From: Mycobacterium attenuatum
Lineage (GTDB): Bacteria; Actinomycetota; Actinomycetes; Mycobacteriales; Mycobacteriaceae
Assembly: GCF_900566085.1 (NCBI RefSeq)
Contig: NZ_UPHT01000047.1
Coordinates: forward strand, 1 to 64,000
Length of the DNA stretch: 64,000 nt
Reading direction: 5' to 3'
The notes beneath the pieces were generated by a model. The model searched no databases and was not told the origin of the DNA. It saw only the letters and a program-made list of their open reading frames with translations. This document shows, piece by piece, positions 53,848-63,400 of this stretch. Each line of letters begins with the position of its first letter. Positions within the stretch are counted from its first letter, which is position 1. Made by a program: the position numbers and the translations under genes.

Positions 53848-54420
53848 ATGACTTTCCTCGTCCTCGACCGCGACCCGACCAGTAATCCGGCGCAGCCCAC
53901 CGCCAGCGCCTGGTTTGCCGAGCACTTCGGCGCCGACGTGCCACGAGCTCTGCGAGAACCAGCCGCGGTCATGTGCTGGGAACGCTTCGCGGCGACCTAT
54001 GGTCGCCCGGCGGGTCCGGTCCGGTTGGGCCACTGGGCGTGCACCGACCCGGATCGACCTGCCGGACGACTGGGCCCGCAGGCCCGCAATTTCCGGGCGG
54101 TGATCGCGGTGGGGGATCGCATCAGCACCTCGACCGCTGCTGCCGGCGGACCGATCGCGGCCCTTACCGCGATGCTGCACGAGCGCGGGATCACGGTGGA
54201 GACGTTGAAGTTTCACCAGATGCACGCCGGCGGATGCACTGCCACGTTCGTCTGCGGCGGCGACGGGATCGCCACCGAGTGGGCCATGGGTTGGTCGGAG
54301 GATCCGACTCTGTCCGCGTTGCGTGCGCTGATCGCATGCGCTAACCGGCTGCTCGCGCACCCTCACAGTGGACGCAGGACTATGGGCATGCCATCCTTCG
54401 GGACCGGCATGCCGCCGTAG
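53848..54420 (+). CDS. Orphan LeuA C-terminal regulatory-domain-like protein
   Basis: A 190-residue protein. The C-terminal half (GPIAALTAMLHERGITVETL, FHQMHAGGCTATFVCGGDGI, SEDPTLSALRALIACANRLL) resembles the allosteric domain of 2-isopropylmalate synthase. The N-terminal half (CWERFAATYGRPAGPVRLGH, QARNFRAVIAVGDRISTSTA) resembles its linker, but the TIM-barrel catalytic domain is absent. It may sense or bind a small molecule. Its last 58 bp overlap antisense with cyp136. ATG 53848. Confidence 0.68.
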   Translation: MTFLVLDRDPTSNPAQPTASAWFAEHFGADVPRALREPAAVMCWERFAATYGRPAGPVRLGHWACTDPDRPAGRLGPQARNFRAVIAVGDRISTSTAAAGGPIAALTAMLHERGITVETLKFHQMHAGGCTATFVCGGDGIATEWAMGWSEDPTLSALRALIACANRLLAHPHSGRRTMGMPSFGTGMPP

Positions 54421-55853
54421 TCCCAACACGCCCGGTAATCCGGTCGCGGTAGTTCCAGGCGGTAGCGGCGCAGCAGTCGGTGCAGGATCGTCTTGATCTC
54501 CAACTGACCGAACACCATCCCGAGGCACTTGTGCGCCCCGCCGCCGAATGGTGTCCAGCCGTAGCGGTGCCGCTTGTGTTCGTTGCGGGGCTCGGTGAAT
54601 CGCTCCGGGTCGAATGTCGTTGGGTTCGTCCATAATTCGGGCAAACGATGATTCAGCCCGGGAAACGCGGTGACGTTGGTGCCCTTGGGCAGGTAGTAGC
54701 CCAGTAGTTCGGTATCGCGCACCGTCTGCCGCATCGCCCATTGGACGGGCGTCACCAACCGGATCGACTCGTTCATCACCAGATCGAGCGACTCCAGCTT
54801 CTCCAGCGAGTCGATGTCCAGCGGCCCGTCGCCCAGACGGTCGGATTCGTCGCGGCAGCGCTGCTGCCACTCCGGGTGGGCGGCCAGGTGATAGGCCATG
54901 GTCGTGGCCGTCGATGTCGATGTGTCATGGGCGGCCATCATCAAGAAGATCATGTGGTTGACGATGTCCTGGTCGGAGAACCGGTTTCCGTCCTCGTCCT
55001 CGGTCTCACACAACACCGTCAACAGGTCGTTGCCTTCCTTGCCGCGGCGTTCTTTAACCCGTTCGGCAAAGTAGTTCTCGAGCAGTTGGCGAGCCTTGAG
55101 CCCCCGCCACCAGGTGAACGGTGGCACGCTGGTGCGGATGATGGCGTTGCCAGCGCGGGTGGTGGTGGTGAACGCCTTGTTCACCTTGGTCACCAGTTCC
55201 CGGTCGGTGCCGGGCTCGTGGCCCATGAACACCATTGAGGCGATGTTGAGGGTGAGCTCTTTCATCGCCGGATAGAGAAGGAAGCGCGCGTCGTTGAGCA
55301 CCCAGTCCTCGGCGATCACGTGCGTCACCACCTGGTCCATGTGCTCGACGTAGCCGGCGAGCCTGGACCGGACGAATGCCTCCTGCATGATCCGCCGGTG
55401 AAACATGTGCTCTTCGAAGTCGAGCAGCATCAACCCACGGCGGAAGAACGGCCCGATCACCGGAACCCAGCCCTTTTGCGAGTAGTCCTTGGTGCGGTTG
55501 GAATAGATCGCCTGAGCGGCGTCCGGACCCAGCGCCACAACGAACGGCAGAAAGGGCGAGTCGCCAAAGATGATCGGACCCTTGGTGTTGTACAGAAACA
55601 TCAAATAGTCCGGTCCGCCGCGCAGCATCTCGATCATGTGTCCGACGATCGGCAGCCCGGCATCACCGACCACCGGCCTGAGCCCGCTGCCCGGGGGCGG
55701 GTCGGCGAGGGTCTTCTCCGGAAACTGCGTATTCAGCAGCCAGCGCTCCACCAGCCCCATCCCGGGGAAGTTGTTGAACGACGGGGTCAGCCGACGCTGG
55801 GCTTGATCCAGGAGGTATGCCGGGGTGCTGATCGTCGCCCTGCTCGTGGACAT
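54363..55853 (-). CDS. cyp136: Cytochrome P450 CYP136
   Basis: A 496-residue P450. The oxygen-binding I-helix MIFLMMAAHDTSTSTATTMA, the ExxR pair within MNESIRLVTPV, the PERF-like FDPERFTEPRNEHKRHRYGW and the heme loop FGGGAHKCLGMVFG (Cys about residue 440) are all intact. It is similar in size to M. tuberculosis CYP136 (Rv3059). Substrate is unknown, perhaps a sterol or lipid. ATG 55853. Divergent from a TetR gene across a palindrome. Confidence 0.93.
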   Translation of the reverse strand: MSTSRATISTPAYLLDQAQRRLTPSFNNFPGMGLVERWLLNTQFPEKTLADPPPGSGLRPVVGDAGLPIVGHMIEMLRGGPDYLMFLYNTKGPIIFGDSPFLPFVVALGPDAAQAIYSNRTKDYSQKGWVPVIGPFFRRGLMLLDFEEHMFHRRIMQEAFVRSRLAGYVEHMDQVVTHVIAEDWVLNDARFLLYPAMKELTLNIASMVFMGHEPGTDRELVTKVNKAFTTTTRAGNAIIRTSVPPFTWWRGLKARQLLENYFAERVKERRGKEGNDLLTVLCETEDEDGNRFSDQDIVNHMIFLMMAAHDTSTSTATTMAYHLAAHPEWQQRCRDESDRLGDGPLDIDSLEKLESLDLVMNESIRLVTPVQWAMRQTVRDTELLGYYLPKGTNVTAFPGLNHRLPELWTNPTTFDPERFTEPRNEHKRHRYGWTPFGGGAHKCLGMVFGQLEIKTILHRLLRRYRLELPRPDYRACWDYGGMPVPKDGMPIVLRPL

Positions 55854-55907
55854 GACGCTCCTTAGCGGGTTGTGGCGGCCATCACTATGTAAATCATCCT
55901 TCGAATG

Positions 55908-55927
55908 AACTTGACGGCTGTCAAGTT
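55908..55927. promoter_or_regulatory. 20-bp palindrome, probable TetR operator
   Basis: AACTTGAC-GGCT-GTCAAGTT: 8-bp perfect arms with a 4-bp centre in the 107-bp divergent region between cyp136 and its TetR gene. Position and symmetry fit autoregulation of both transcripts. Confidence 0.65.
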
Positions 55928-55960
55928 TTCTTTTCGCGCGGCTTGGTGCATGGTCAGGAT

Positions 55961-56608
55961 GTGAGTGAGTACGCCACCGACCAGCAAACCGTGCCGGCAT
56001 TGCGGCGGCGAGGTGACAAGCACCGGCAAGCGATCCTGCAGGCGGTGCGGGAATTACTGCAGGAGCGGCCGTTCGCGGAGTTGTCGGTCAGCACCATCAG
56101 CAACCGAGCCGGCGTGGCGCGCTCCGGGTTCTACTTCTACTTCGACTCCAAGTACGCAGTGCTCGCCCAGATACTGGCGGAGGCAGCCGAGGAACTCGAA
56201 GAACTCACGCAGTATTTCGCACCCCGCCAGCCGGGCGAATCGCCCGAGCAATTCGCCAAGCGGATGGTAGGCAGTGCCGCCATTGTCTACGCACACAACG
56301 ACCCGGTGATGATGGCCTGCAATGCCGCCCGCCACACCGACATCGAGATCCGCGAGATCCTCGGGCAACAGTTCGAGGTGGTGCTGCGTGAGATCGTCGA
56401 CGTCATCGATGCCGAAATGAGAGCCGGCACCGCCCACCCGATCAGCGACGACCTGCCCACGCTGATTCGCACCCTGGCCGGCACCACCGCCCTTGTTTTG
56501 ACCGGCGACCCCCTGCTGGTCGGCCGCGACGGCGACTCCGACCGCCGGGTGCGGGTGCTCGAACAAATGTGGCTCAATGCGCTGTGGGGCGGCGCATCCA
56601 AGGCCTGA
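55961..56608 (+). CDS. TetR-family regulator of the cyp136 locus
   Basis: A 215-residue regulator: HTH at about residues 20-65 (AILQAVRELLQERPFAELSV, SNRAGVARSGFYFYFDSKY), then a helical EthR-like ligand domain (FAKRMVGSAAIVYAHNDPVM). Start GTG 55961 gives the recalled Rv3058c length (216); ATG 55943 is possible. Divergent from cyp136 and 21 bp upstream of an SDR on its own strand, so it probably controls both. Confidence 0.87.
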   Translation: MSEYATDQQTVPALRRRGDKHRQAILQAVRELLQERPFAELSVSTISNRAGVARSGFYFYFDSKYAVLAQILAEAAEELEELTQYFAPRQPGESPEQFAKRMVGSAAIVYAHNDPVMMACNAARHTDIEIREILGQQFEVVLREIVDVIDAEMRAGTAHPISDDLPTLIRTLAGTTALVLTGDPLLVGRDGDSDRRVRVLEQMWLNALWGGASKA

Positions 56609-56629
56609 GTCGGCGGTATCGTCACCGCC

Positions 56630-57481
56630 ATGGCGCGACGGCGGTATTACGCAGGTAAGCGGTGTCTGGTCACCGGCGCGGCCAGCGGCATCGGCCGCGC
56701 CACCGCTCTGCGGCTCGCCGCACAGGGCGCCGAACTGTATCTGACCGATCGCGACGCGGACGGCTTGGAGAAGACCGTCTCCGACGCGCGTGAGCTCGGG
56801 GCGCAAGTGCCCGAGCATCGCGCTCTCGATATCTCCGACTACACCCAGGTGTCCGCATTTGCGGCGGACATCCACGCCGGCCAACCCAGCATGGACATCG
56901 TGCTCAACATCGCCGGCGTCTCGGCGTGGGGAACTGTCGACCGGCTGACCCACGATCAGTGGAGGCGGATGGTCGCGATCAACCTGATGGGTCCCATCCA
57001 CGTGATCGAGTCGTTTCTTCCGTCAATGGTGGCGGCCGGGCGGGGCGGGCATCTGGTCAACGTGTCGTCGGCTGCCGGGTTGATCGCGCTGCCCTGGCAT
57101 GCGGCTTACAGCGCGAGCAAGTACGGCCTGCGCGGGCTTTCCGAGGTGCTGCGTTTCGATCTGGCACGACATCGCATAGGAGTGTCGGTCGTGGTACCCG
57201 GCGCGGTACGCACGCCGCTGGTCAACACGGTCGAGATCGCCGGTGTCGACCGCGACGACCCGCACGTCAAGCGCTGGGTCGACAGGTTCAGCGGCCACGC
57301 CATCTCGCCGGAAAAGGCCGCCGAGAAAATTCTGGCCGGGGTGGCCAGGAACCGGTACCTCATCTATACGTCGGCCGATATCTGGGCGCTGTATGCATTC
57401 AAGCGGCTGGCGTGGTGGCCCTACAGCGTGGTGATGCGCCAGGTCAACGCCATCTTCACGCGGGCGCTTCGGCCCGGCTGA
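56630..57481 (+). CDS. SDR family oxidoreductase (Rv3057c-like)
   Basis: A 283-residue SDR: RCLVTGAASGIGRATALRLA cofactor loop, NIAGVSAWGT in place of NNAG, VNVSSAAG with catalytic Ser, YSASKYGLRG carrying the Tyr-x3-Lys pair, and VVPGAVRTPLVNTV. The C-terminal FKRLAWWPYSVVMRQVNAIF is hydrophobic and may bind the membrane. It is paired with CYP136 by locus; joint oxidation of a lipid is plausible. ATG 56630. Convergent with PPE after 14 bp. Confidence 0.9.
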   Translation: MARRRYYAGKRCLVTGAASGIGRATALRLAAQGAELYLTDRDADGLEKTVSDARELGAQVPEHRALDISDYTQVSAFAADIHAGQPSMDIVLNIAGVSAWGTVDRLTHDQWRRMVAINLMGPIHVIESFLPSMVAAGRGGHLVNVSSAAGLIALPWHAAYSASKYGLRGLSEVLRFDLARHRIGVSVVVPGAVRTPLVNTVEIAGVDRDDPHVKRWVDRFSGHAISPEKAAEKILAGVARNRYLIYTSADIWALYAFKRLAWWPYSVVMRQVNAIFTRALRPG

Positions 57482-57495
57482 GCTGGGCGAGCGCC

Positions 57496-60400
57496 TTACT
57501 GCCCGGTGCCGCTGAGCAAGAAGCCTGCCAGCTTGCTGCCGGCGTTGCCGATGCCGGAGACAAAGGCTGAAGCCAGCCCCGTGGTGCCGCTGTTGAAAAA
57601 TCCCGTGACGACGGACCCAAGATTTCCCAAACCCGACGTCAATGAGCCGATGTTCTGGTAGCCCGAGGCAAAGAGATTGCCTTGGTTGAAAAAGCCCGAA
57701 ATAAACCTGCCGGAATTCCCGAACCCCGAGCCCGTGCCGGTGTTGAAGAATCCCGAAGATACGTTCGTTGGGGAATTGCCGAACCCCGGTGCTGCAGGAA
57801 TGTGAAGAACCGGAATCGAGATCGGGCCGACGCTGTTGATGATTTCAATGTGCATCCCACTGAATGGTATGCCGCCTACGTTTCCTACGTTGAATCCCGT
57901 CAGGTCGAAGCGGTTAATAATTATTTTTGGTATTTCGACAGTGATTGACTCGCCATCGCCCAGCGGAATGGTCACGTTTGGAACAGGGCTCGGTAGATCG
58001 ATGAATAGATTGAGGTCTATTGGGACATCCATCTTGAACGGCTGAACTGCTATCCCATCTATAAAGCCGGTGACGGGTATTGCGAGCCGGACATTGACGC
58101 CAATTTCCAGGGGAATCCCAGGCATGGTGATGCCAAAGTCGACTCCAATTTGCCCCTGATCGTTGCCGCGCCAGAGATAGCCGTTGTTGCGATTTCCTGA
58201 ATTCAACACACCGGTGTTCAGGTTGCCGGTATTGTAGTAGCCCGTATTGCTATTTCCGGTGTTGAAATCACCGGTGTTCAGACTGCCGGCATTGAGATTG
58301 CCGGTATTGGTGCTGCCGGCGTTGGACAGGCCGGTGTTTAAACTACCGGAGTTGAACATGCCGGTGTTGAACGAGCCGGTGTTGCCGATGCCGGTGTTGG
58401 TGCTGTTGGTATTGCCGATACCGGTGTTGTAACTGCCCGTATTGCCGATGCCGAAGTTGGACGTACCGGAGTTAAAGATGCCGGTGTTGCCGTCGCCGGA
58501 GTTGAACAGCCCAATGTTGTTGGATCCCGAATTCAGGCCGCCGAAGCCGAACAAGTTGCTGCCGGTGAACCCGACGCCCCAGTTTCCGTTGCCGGTGTTG
58601 GCCAGGCCGATGTTTCCGCTGCCGGTGTTGCCGAACCCGATGTTGTAGTCGCCGGTATTGCCGAAGCCGATGTTACCGACTCCCGTATTCCCGAAACCCA
58701 GGTTGAAATCACCTAGGTTGCCGAAACCGAAATTGTTGTCGCCAAAATTACCGAAGCCGAAGTTTGCGAAGCCGCGGTTTGCATCGCCGATGTTGAAGCC
58801 GCCGATGTTTCCGCTGCCCAGGTTCAAGTTGCCAAGGTTGGCGCTGCCGAAATTAAGGCCACCTCCGTTGGCTGAGCCAAAGTTGAACGTCGATGCTCCC
58901 GCGCTGTTATGGAAAATGCCTGAAAGGTGATTGCCGACATTGCCTAGTCCCGAATTCAAGGCACGGAATTCGAGATCCAGATTGGTGGTGTTTTCAAATC
59001 CCGAGATGGAATTGCCGAAGTTGTGGATGCCCGATTGCAGCAGGCCCGCGTTCAAGAGGCCTGAACTGCCAAGGTTGCGGGTGAAGTTGAAGAAGCCCGA
59101 GGTGTCGGGCCCGAAGTTGCCAAAGCCCGAAGTACCGCCCCTGCCGCTATTGAAGAACCCTGAGGAGGGAGCGTCGGTCGAGTTCCCGAAACCCGGCGCA
59201 GCTGGGATGTTCAAGATCGGGATGTTGATCGGGCCGACACCCCCAACGACAGAGACGCCCAATTGAGTTTCAGGGCTTCCTACAGTAATCGAGATAAGCG
59301 GGCCCGTTACTCTGATCGGAGGCATTTGTATTGGACCGACAGTGCCGCTCAGGACGGGGAAGTCTAATCGAATTGCGGGAATCTTGAACGGCGCCAAGAC
59401 AATCTCAGTGGTGCGGCCCTCGACCGGAATATGCAACGGAACGCTCAATGGAAGGTTTATTGGAATTTGTGGAATCGTCATGGTATAGGAAAACCCAGCA
59501 TTTGCTGCGCCGTCGCCTCTGGCGAAAAAGCCGTTGTTCATGTCGCCGACATTGAAAGCGCCGGTGTTGAGATCCCCGGTGTTGGCCCAGCCCGTGTTGA
59601 TATTGCCGGTGTTATAGAACCCCGTGTTGGTGTCGCCCGGGTTGAACTCGCCCGTGTTGAAGTTCCCGACGTTGTAATTGCCGGTGTTGTAATTGCCGAC
59701 GTTACCGATGCCGGTGTTGACGATACCGGCGTTGAAGAAACCAGTATTGGCCGTGCCGGAATTACCGAAGCCGGTGTTGAACGAGCCGGCGTTGCCGAGG
59801 CCGAAGTTGCCGGTGCCGGAGTTTCCGAAACCGGTATTGCCGGTTCCGGAGTTGAACAAGCCGGTGTTGCCCACACCCGAGTTCAGCCCGCCGAAGCCGA
59901 GCTGGTTGCTGCCGCCCAGCCCGATCCCGACGTTGTTGTTGCCGCCGAGCCCACCGTTGCCGAAGCCGATGTTGCCGTTGCCGGTGTTGCCGATTCCGAT
60001 GTTGCCGTTGCCGGTGTTGCCGAAGCCGATGTTGAAACTGCCGGTGTTGCCGAAGCCGAAGTTGTTGCTGCCCAGGTTGCCGAAGCCAAGATTGTTGCTG
60101 CCCAGGTTGCCCGAGCCCAGATTGAAACTGCCCAGGTTGCCCGAGCCGACGTTGAGATTGCCGACGTTGCCGTTACCCTGGTTAAGATCACCAAGGTTGG
60201 CATTGCCGAAATTCAGGCTGCCAATGTTGGCGAAGCCGATATTGAAAATGCTTGACACACCGGATGGGAGGAGGCCGGAGGGTACGGCAGCGGCGGCGGC
60301 CGCGATGCTGTCGCCGGCGCCACCCGCCATAGCAGTACCCAGCTGGCTCACCTGGCCCGCCAGACTCTGCAACGGACGTGTGAAAGGGGTCAGCGCCGCG

Positions 60401-60885
60401 GCAACGCCAGCAGCCCCGGAATGGTAACCGAACATTGCCGACACGTCCTGCGCCCACATTTGCTCGTAATTGGCTTCGGCGGAGGCGATCGCCGGGGCGT
60501 TCTGGCCGAAGAGGTTCGACAGCACAAGCGACAGCAGCCGAGAGCGGTTGGCCGCGATAGAAGCGGGATGCACCATCGCGGCCAGCGTCGACTCGAAGGT
60601 GGAGACGGCTGTGCTGGCCTGGGCGGCGGCCTGTTCGGCTTGGGCAGCGGCGGTCTCGAGCCACCCCAGATAGGGCGCCGCAGCGGCGGACATGGCCGCT
60701 GCCGCCGGTCCCTGCCACGATCCGAACGCCATGCCGGTCGTCACGGACCCAAATGACACGGCCGCCGTGCGTAGCTCGTTGGCTAGTGCGTCCCAGGCGG
60801 TCGCCGCCGCAAGCATCGGGCCCGAACCGGCGCCAGCGAACATTCGGCCGGAATTGATCTCCGGTGGCGACACCGAAAAGTCCAT
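57496..60885 (-). CDS. PPE-MPTR family protein
   Basis: A 1129-residue PPE protein. The N-terminal PPE helical domain (to about 180) starts [20 protein letters not shown] and has [13 protein letters not shown]. The rest is the MPTR region: very many NxGxxNxG pentapeptide repeats ([17 protein letters not shown]) in two blocks separated by PPE-MPTR interludes ([31 protein letters not shown]). It is probably exported through an ESX system. GGAAGGACGAGAACG precedes ATG 60885. It occupies the site of dinP in H37Rv. Confidence 0.93.
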   Translation of the reverse strand: MDFSVSPPEINSGRMFAGAGSGPMLAAATAWDALANELRTAAVSFGSVTTGMAFGSWQGPAAAAMSAAAAPYLGWLETAAAQAEQAAAQASTAVSTFESTLAAMVHPASIAANRSRLLSLVLSNLFGQNAPAIASAEANYEQMWAQDVSAMFGYHSGAAGVAAALTPFTRPLQSLAGQVSQLGTAMAGGAGDSIAAAAAAVPSGLLPSGVSSIFNIGFANIGSLNFGNANLGDLNQGNGNVGNLNVGSGNLGSFNLGSGNLGSNNLGFGNLGSNNFGFGNTGSFNIGFGNTGNGNIGIGNTGNGNIGFGNGGLGGNNNVGIGLGGSNQLGFGGLNSGVGNTGLFNSGTGNTGFGNSGTGNFGLGNAGSFNTGFGNSGTANTGFFNAGIVNTGIGNVGNYNTGNYNVGNFNTGEFNPGDTNTGFYNTGNINTGWANTGDLNTGAFNVGDMNNGFFARGDGAANAGFSYTMTIPQIPINLPLSVPLHIPVEGRTTEIVLAPFKIPAIRLDFPVLSGTVGPIQMPPIRVTGPLISITVGSPETQLGVSVVGGVGPINIPILNIPAAPGFGNSTDAPSSGFFNSGRGGTSGFGNFGPDTSGFFNFTRNLGSSGLLNAGLLQSGIHNFGNSISGFENTTNLDLEFRALNSGLGNVGNHLSGIFHNSAGASTFNFGSANGGGLNFGSANLGNLNLGSGNIGGFNIGDANRGFANFGFGNFGDNNFGFGNLGDFNLGFGNTGVGNIGFGNTGDYNIGFGNTGSGNIGLANTGNGNWGVGFTGSNLFGFGGLNSGSNNIGLFNSGDGNTGIFNSGTSNFGIGNTGSYNTGIGNTNSTNTGIGNTGSFNTGMFNSGSLNTGLSNAGSTNTGNLNAGSLNTGDFNTGNSNTGYYNTGNLNTGVLNSGNRNNGYLWRGNDQGQIGVDFGITMPGIPLEIGVNVRLAIPVTGFIDGIAVQPFKMDVPIDLNLFIDLPSPVPNVTIPLGDGESITVEIPKIIINRFDLTGFNVGNVGGIPFSGMHIEIINSVGPISIPVLHIPAAPGFGNSPTNVSSGFFNTGTGSGFGNSGRFISGFFNQGNLFASGYQNIGSLTSGLGNLGSVVTGFFNSGTTGLASAFVSGIGNAGSKLAGFLLSGTGQ

Positions 60886-61445
60886 CGTTCTCGTCCTTCC
60901 TTCTGGCGGCGCTTTCTCAGCCGCTGCGCCTGCCCGTCTGTCTGCGTTGGGCCTCCGTCGCCGTCTTGGTGCGGGTGGCCCTTAGGCCGCGTCGAAAGGC
61001 ACCTGCCGACCACTCACACACTCGGCATTGCACCGCTGCGCCAATCCCGTCCGCAGCCGAGGCGCAGGCTGCACACGCGTAGCGGAGACGCGGAACATGC
61101 CAGAAGGGCAGCGGTGCCTTGGTTCTGCTGTAATTCGGCACGGCGCGCCCCGCTCTCTGATGACCACCGGGCTGTTCCGGTCAGACAGTTGTTGACGCGT
61201 TCACTGTGCTGGGTGACGCTTCGGCAAGGCTTCGCCAATCATGAAATCCGCAGTTCGCAGTGGCTATTGCGGTAGCGGGGGTGGTCAGGGACCCGGCGGC
61301 CCTAACGAGAGCGTCACTCAGCGCGGAAGTGCTGACTGCCGAGCCGTGGCCGTCGAGCACGACTGTCCCAGTCCGGCAGGTGTCATGGGCGCCGTGGGTG
61401 TCATGGGTGTCGTGGGTGTCGTGGGTGCTATCGGCGCTATCGGCG
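60886..61445. other. Intergenic gap upstream of PPE gene
   Basis: This 560-bp region between TetR and PPE (both minus strand) holds the PPE ribosome-binding site and probably its promoter. Several overlapping minus-strand frames start near 61010-61240 but have low-complexity or random-looking sequence. The dinP gene expected here from M. tuberculosis is absent. A 9-bp minisatellite occupies the TetR end. Confidence 0.5.
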
Positions 61446-61453
61446 CTATCGCC
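61382..61453 (+). repeat. Nine-bp imperfect minisatellite abutting the TetR stop codon
   Basis: Eight units of 9 bp in register: five of the GTCGTGGGT type (GTCATGGGC, GCCGTGGGT, GTCATGGGT, GTCGTGGGT x2) followed by GCTATCGGC x2 and GCTATCGCC. The last unit includes the stop codon of the TetR gene at 61446. Confidence 0.8.
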
Positions 61454-62048
61454 CGCAGAGCTTGCGGGCCAGGCTTTCCCACGCATCGCCCAACGTCTGC
61501 AGGGTGTGACCGCCCTCGTTGATGCGGTGCTCGACGTAGTCGACGTCTAGCAAGGCCAGTAGCGCGTCGGCCTGCACATCGAGATCGCCGGTGGTGCGCG
61601 CCGACTGCAAGAGCACGCGCACATGAGTGCGGTGCACCGAGGCCGCCGCGCTGTGACGGGTTTTCGGGTCCCGGTTAGCCTGTGACAGCAGCTCACGGTG
61701 GGTATGGACGAAGCAGATCCGCTCCCGGCCGAACGCGATCAGGCGGTGCAGTGGCGGGGCGTCCGGGCCCAGCGGCGGCGGGCCGAAGAGAAACGCCTGC
61801 TGGCTGGCCCGCTCGTCTTCGTCCAGTAAGACCATCATCAGGCCGGCCCGGCTGCCGAACCGGCGAAACAGCGTGCCCTTGCCGACACCCGCGGCCGCGG
61901 CGACGTCGTCCATGGTGACCGCGTCGGCACCGCGGTTGGCGACCAGGCGGCGCGCCGCGTCCAGCAGCAGAGCACGATTGCGCGCCGCATCACCGCGCTC
62001 CGGCCGGCCAGGGACGGGCAACGCGTCGGACCGCTGGACGTCACTCAC
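61446..62048 (-). CDS. TetR-family regulator (Rv3055-like)
   Basis: A 200-residue TetR protein: NRALLLDAARRLVANRGADA, VTMDDVAAAAGVGKGTLFRR with FGSRAGLMMVLLDEDERASQ, and a C-terminal ligand domain (VHRTHVRVLLQSARTTGDLD). Start GTG 62048 (SDVQRSDALPVPGRPERGDA). It is divergent from the FMN reductase gene, 86 bp apart, as in M. tuberculosis where Rv3055 and Rv3054c are neighbours. Likely regulates that reductase. Confidence 0.88.
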   Translation of the reverse strand: MSDVQRSDALPVPGRPERGDAARNRALLLDAARRLVANRGADAVTMDDVAAAAGVGKGTLFRRFGSRAGLMMVLLDEDERASQQAFLFGPPPLGPDAPPLHRLIAFGRERICFVHTHRELLSQANRDPKTRHSAAASVHRTHVRVLLQSARTTGDLDVQADALLALLDVDYVEHRINEGGHTLQTLGDAWESLARKLCGR

Positions 62049-62134
62049 CCCTGCACAGTAGCCCGGATGGAATAAAGCGGACCATAGTCCGGTTGAGGCG
62101 TGCGAAGATGAGACCAAGATGAAGGGAACGCGAT

Positions 62135-62689
62135 ATGTCCGAAATCTCCAACGTAAGGGTCTTGGCGCTGGTAGGCAGCCTCCGCACGGCGTCGGTCAAC
62201 CGCCAGATCGCCGAGCTTGCGGCCGCTGTCGCACCCGACGGGGTCAGCGTGACGGTGTTCGACGGGCTGGGACAGATGCCGTTCTACAACGAGGACATCG
62301 ACACCCCCGATGGCGTTCCCGGATCGGTGGTTGCGTTGCGGCAGGCCGCCGCCAAGGCGGATGCGGCTCTGGTGGTCACACCCGAATACAACGGCACCAT
62401 TCCCGCCGTCATCAAGAATGCGATCGACTGGCTGTCCCGCCCATTCGGCGACGGCGCGTTGAAGGGTAAGCCGCTGGCCGTCATCGGCGGGTCCGTGGGC
62501 CGATACGGCGGGGTCTGGGCCCACGACGAGACTCGCAAGTCGTTCGGCATCGCCGGGGCGCGCGTGATCGATGCGATCAAGCTCTCAGTGCCGTTCGGGT
62601 CCCTGGCGGGCGCAGCGCCGGCAGACAGCTCCGAACTATCGGCGAATGTTCGGGACGTGATCGGCAAACTGGTCGCCGAAGTTGGCTGA
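62135..62689 (+). CDS. NADPH-dependent FMN reductase / flavodoxin-like oxidoreductase
   Basis: A 184-residue flavodoxin-fold reductase: VLALVGSLRTASVNRQIAEL for the FMN phosphate, MPFYNEDID, TPEYNGTIPAVIKNAIDWLS, and KPLAVIGGSVGRYGGVWAHD, typical of NADPH-dependent FMN/quinone reductases. GAAGGGAACGCGAT precedes ATG 62135. It corresponds to recalled Rv3054c. It is upstream of nrdHIE but separated by a 435-bp gap, so not necessarily in the same operon. Confidence 0.88.
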   Translation: MSEISNVRVLALVGSLRTASVNRQIAELAAAVAPDGVSVTVFDGLGQMPFYNEDIDTPDGVPGSVVALRQAAAKADAALVVTPEYNGTIPAVIKNAIDWLSRPFGDGALKGKPLAVIGGSVGRYGGVWAHDETRKSFGIAGARVIDAIKLSVPFGSLAGAAPADSSELSANVRDVIGKLVAEVG

Positions 62690-63124
62690 GCCAGGACTTT
62701 GCTGGCGCTATTTGCGGCGGCGGGACCGGGCAGCGGCCGCGGGCCTTGTCGGTGGTCGATGATATACCGGGCGACATGTTTACCATGGCTTCGTTGTGTG
62801 ACCTGCGACACGCCGGGAGCTGCCCGGGTCTAGGCCTGCGACCTGCGAATTTCAAGAATGTCATTCAGAACATCTTGTATCTCTTCTCGTTGTCACCCCC
62901 TAGGTGTAGTGTTTCGGGCACCGGCAGATCCCAGGATCACCTAGCCTCGCCAGGATCACGGGGCTCGGTGGACCGCCCGGCATCGGCGTCACCACGTTCG
63001 ATCAACATGGTGGCCATGCGACGGGAGTCCAGGGGCTTGCCGGGCCGCCGAACACAGCGAAATGCACCACCTGAATCGTTGCCAGTCCCTGTTCCCCTGA
63101 CTTCCGCAAAGGAGCGGTACACCC
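62690..63124. other. Long nrdHIE leader/promoter region
   Basis: This 435-bp region carries paired NrdR boxes at 62865-62912. Downstream are 200 bp with no gene that I can support, including a plus-strand frame from 62746 whose translation looks random. A GCAAAGGAGCGG ribosome-binding site precedes nrdH. Confidence 0.6.
62865..62912 (+). promoter_or_regulatory. Pair of NrdR boxes upstream of nrdHIE
   Basis: Box 1 at 62865-62880 (TCAGAACATCTTGTAT) and box 2 at 62897-62912 (CCCCTAGGTGTAGTGT) each match the recalled consensus acaCwAtATaTwGtgt at about 11 of 16 positions. Their starts are 32 bp apart, three helical turns, the spacing typical of NrdR sites. NrdR would repress the class Ib reductase operon. 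Confidence 0.65.
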
Positions 63125-63364
63125 ATGACCATCACCGTCTACACCAAGCCCGCATGTGTGCAGTGCAGCGCCACCTACAAGGCGTTGGACAAGCACGGCA
63201 TCGCCTACCAGAAGGTCGACATCAGCCTGGATTCCGAGGCGCGGGACTACGTGATGGCGCTGGGTCATCTGCAGGCACCCGTCGTGGTGGCCGGCGAAGA
63301 CCACTGGTCAGGCTTCCGGCCCGACCGCATCAAGGCGCTCGCCCTGGCTGCGCTGAGCGCCTGA
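63125..63364 (+). CDS. nrdH: Glutaredoxin-like NrdH redoxin
   Basis: A 79-residue thioredoxin-fold electron donor for class Ib ribonucleotide reductase. The redox motif is CVQC (Cys11 and Cys14) in YTKPACVQCSATYKALDKHG; the tail WSGFRPDRIK is family-typical. It is reduced by thioredoxin reductase. ATG 63125 follows GCAAAGGAGCGG. First gene of nrdHIE. Confidence 0.95.
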   Translation: MTITVYTKPACVQCSATYKALDKHGIAYQKVDISLDSEARDYVMALGHLQAPVVVAGEDHWSGFRPDRIKALALAALSA

Positions 63365-63400
63365 CCCGGGCGGGCGGCTAGGTAAGGAGATTGCGGTGCC

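Noticed and set aside
59431..60427. Plus-strand frames opposite the PPE gene with VAEAEV or LPKPxL repeats
   Set aside because: They mirror the MPTR pentapeptide DNA repeats on the complementary strand.
62746..63381. Plus-strand frame spanning the nrdH leader
   Set aside because: Crosses nrdH in another frame and covers the NrdR boxes; no homology recognised.
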